DNA of 7,657 bases, from contig DEAA01000078.1 of the NCBI GenBank assembly GCA_002346545.1, positions 1-7,657 of the forward strand. The letters are read 5' to 3'. A program made the position numbers and the translations under genes. The stretch's first letter is position 1; the number at the start of each line of letters is the position of its first letter. A model generated the notes under the pieces. It did not search any database and was not told where the DNA came from. It saw nothing but the letters and a program-made list of their open reading frames with translations. Shown here piece after piece: positions 6,672 to 7,657 of this stretch. The DNA is from Acidobacteria bacterium UBA2994 (lineage in GTDB: Bacteria > Acidobacteriota > Vicinamibacteria > Vicinamibacterales > UBA8438).

Positions 6672-7657
6672 CTACCGATTCGGGGTATGTCCGCAGGCTA
6701 TACCCGAGATAATCAGTTTCTGCACGTTAGACGTGCCTTCGACCACCTGCAACGACTTGGCATCCCGATAGAGCCGCTCGGCGCCGTACTCGGTCGAGTA
6801 ACCGTAGGAACCAAAGATCTTCATGCACTCGTTGGCGACATGCACCGCCGCCTCCGAGGCCAGGTATTTCGCCATCGACGTCTCGTACTGATTCGGCTTA
6901 CCCTGATCCTTCAGCCAAGCGGCGCGATACACGAGCATCCGGGCAGCCTCGTGCTCGACCGCCATCTCCGCAATCTGAGCCTGGACCATCTGATGGTGTG
7001 AGATCGGTTTACCGAACTGGGTCCGCTCGTTCGCATAGTCGATGGACAACTCAAGTGCAGCGCCCGCCACCCCAAGGGCGCCGGCCGCACACCCTAGGCG
7101 GGTATTGTTGAGCTGCCACATGCAGATCTTGAAGCCTTGGCCAGGTTCACCGAGCAGGGCATCCTTGGGCAGCCGGGTGCCGTTGAAGGCCATCTCGCCG
7201 GTTGGCGCACAATAGAGGCCGAGCTTCGTCTCGATGTCGGTGGCCGCAAGATCGTTCACCTTCTTCGGCTCGAGGATAAACGCGCTCATGCCTCGGTGTC
7301 TCTTCTCGGGGTCGGTCATGACGTAGAGCAAACCGGCATCCCCCTGACTCGCGTTCGACACCCAGATCTTGTTGCCCCGGAGCTCCCAGTGGTCGCCCAT
7401 GTCTCGAGCGACTGTTTTCATGCTCGCGACATCAGATCCGCTCTCTGGCTCGGTCATGCCAAAAAAGCCGATCTGGCTTCCATCGACCCAGCCAGGGATG
7501 AACTTCTGCTTCTGCTCTTCGGTACCGAACTTTGCCACGGTCAGCGAGGGCCCGAGGTTCTGCATGTTGAACGGCAGCCGCCACGAAGCCGACACACGAG
7601 CCACCTGCTCGGCCATCAAGACCGATTCCATGAAGCCGAACCCCGTGCCGCCATACG
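6672..7657 (-). CDS. Acyl-CoA dehydrogenase, likely non-decarboxylating glutaryl-CoA dehydrogenase (partial, N-terminus missing)
   Basis: This flavoprotein dehydrogenase introduces a C2-C3 double bond into an acyl-CoA and passes electrons to electron-transfer flavoprotein. The frame stays open to the window edge and reads Y-G-G-T-G-F-G-F before the Met at 7631. That matches the conserved YGG turn near residue 60 of the family, so about 60 N-terminal residues lie outside. Numbered from that Met, the flavin/substrate signature GMTEPESGSD is at 58-67, the FAD strand W-V-S-N-A at 90-94, and RTQFGKPI at 203-210. The dimer motif GSYGYSTEY is at 274-282, and the catalytic base is Glu298 in VVEGTSN. 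Arg18 (in SASWR) aligns with the glutaryl-carboxylate-binding Arg94 of human glutaryl-CoA dehydrogenase. Ala11 and Val297 replace human Glu87 and Tyr369, as in the non-decarboxylating Desulfococcus enzyme. The coupled GcdA-like gene downstream supports this assignment. Another dicarboxylyl-CoA substrate remains possible. Confidence 0.85.
   Translation of the reverse strand, partial: YGGTGFGFMESVLMAEQVARVSASWRLPFNMQNLGPSLTVAKFGTEEQKQKFIPGWVDGSQIGFFGMTEPESGSDVASMKTVARDMGDHWELRGNKIWVSNASQGDAGLLYVMTDPEKRHRGMSAFILEPKKVNDLAATDIETKLGLYCAPTGEMAFNGTRLPKDALLGEPGQGFKICMWQLNNTRLGCAAGALGVAGAALELSIDYANERTQFGKPISHHQMVQAQIAEMAVEHEAARMLVYRAAWLKDQGKPNQYETSMAKYLASEAAVHVANECMKIFGSYGYSTEYGAERLYRDAKSLQVVEGTSNVQKLIISGIACGHTPNR

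Noticed and set aside
6672..7631. Complete acyl-CoA dehydrogenase starting at the ATG at 7631
   Set aside because: Codons before this ATG continue to the window edge and encode the conserved YGG turn, so the ATG is internal and the gene is truncated by the window.

Overview
The window is GC-rich (roughly 60-65 % by eye), densely coding bacterial DNA with two gene blocks that converge on a 563-base gap. There are no RNA genes, insertion sequences, CRISPR arrays or phage genes. An exported PQQ-type dehydrogenase and a lipobox protein point to a Gram-negative cell with a periplasm. Uncultured Proteobacteria or Acidobacteriota-like lineages are plausible, but the window cannot settle the taxon.

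Left block (+ strand, 32-4367). Three co-directional genes are closely spaced (27 and 10 bases apart) and probably form one operon. The first encodes a six-bladed NHL-repeat lipoprotein. The second encodes an exported PQQ-dependent dehydrogenase of the glucose-dehydrogenase type, lacking that enzyme's membrane anchor and any heme domain. The third encodes an AI-2E/PerM-family membrane protein. The first two look like an extracytoplasmic oxidation module whose substrate is unknown. The link to the third gene is only positional.

Middle (4368-4930). The gap between the converging genes holds several short perfect or near-perfect inverted repeats, some terminator-like but without T-tracts. It also holds a short stretch with coding-like codon use that I cannot assign.

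Right block (- strand, 7657-4931). An acyl-CoA dehydrogenase, cut by the window edge at its N-terminus, is followed after 7 bases by a 577-residue carboxyltransferase. The carboxyltransferase resembles the alpha subunit of Na+-translocating glutaconyl-CoA decarboxylase (GcdA) over its full length. The dehydrogenase resembles glutaryl-CoA dehydrogenase. At the two positions said to decide whether that enzyme decarboxylates (human Glu87 and Tyr369) it carries Ala and Val, as in the non-decarboxylating enzyme of anaerobes. It keeps the Arg that binds the substrate carboxylate. The pair therefore suggests a split route: glutaryl-CoA to glutaconyl-CoA, then biotin-dependent decarboxylation to crotonyl-CoA, possibly coupled to Na+ export. 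This is the most interesting part of the window. The membrane subunit and biotin carrier needed for the second step are not in view.
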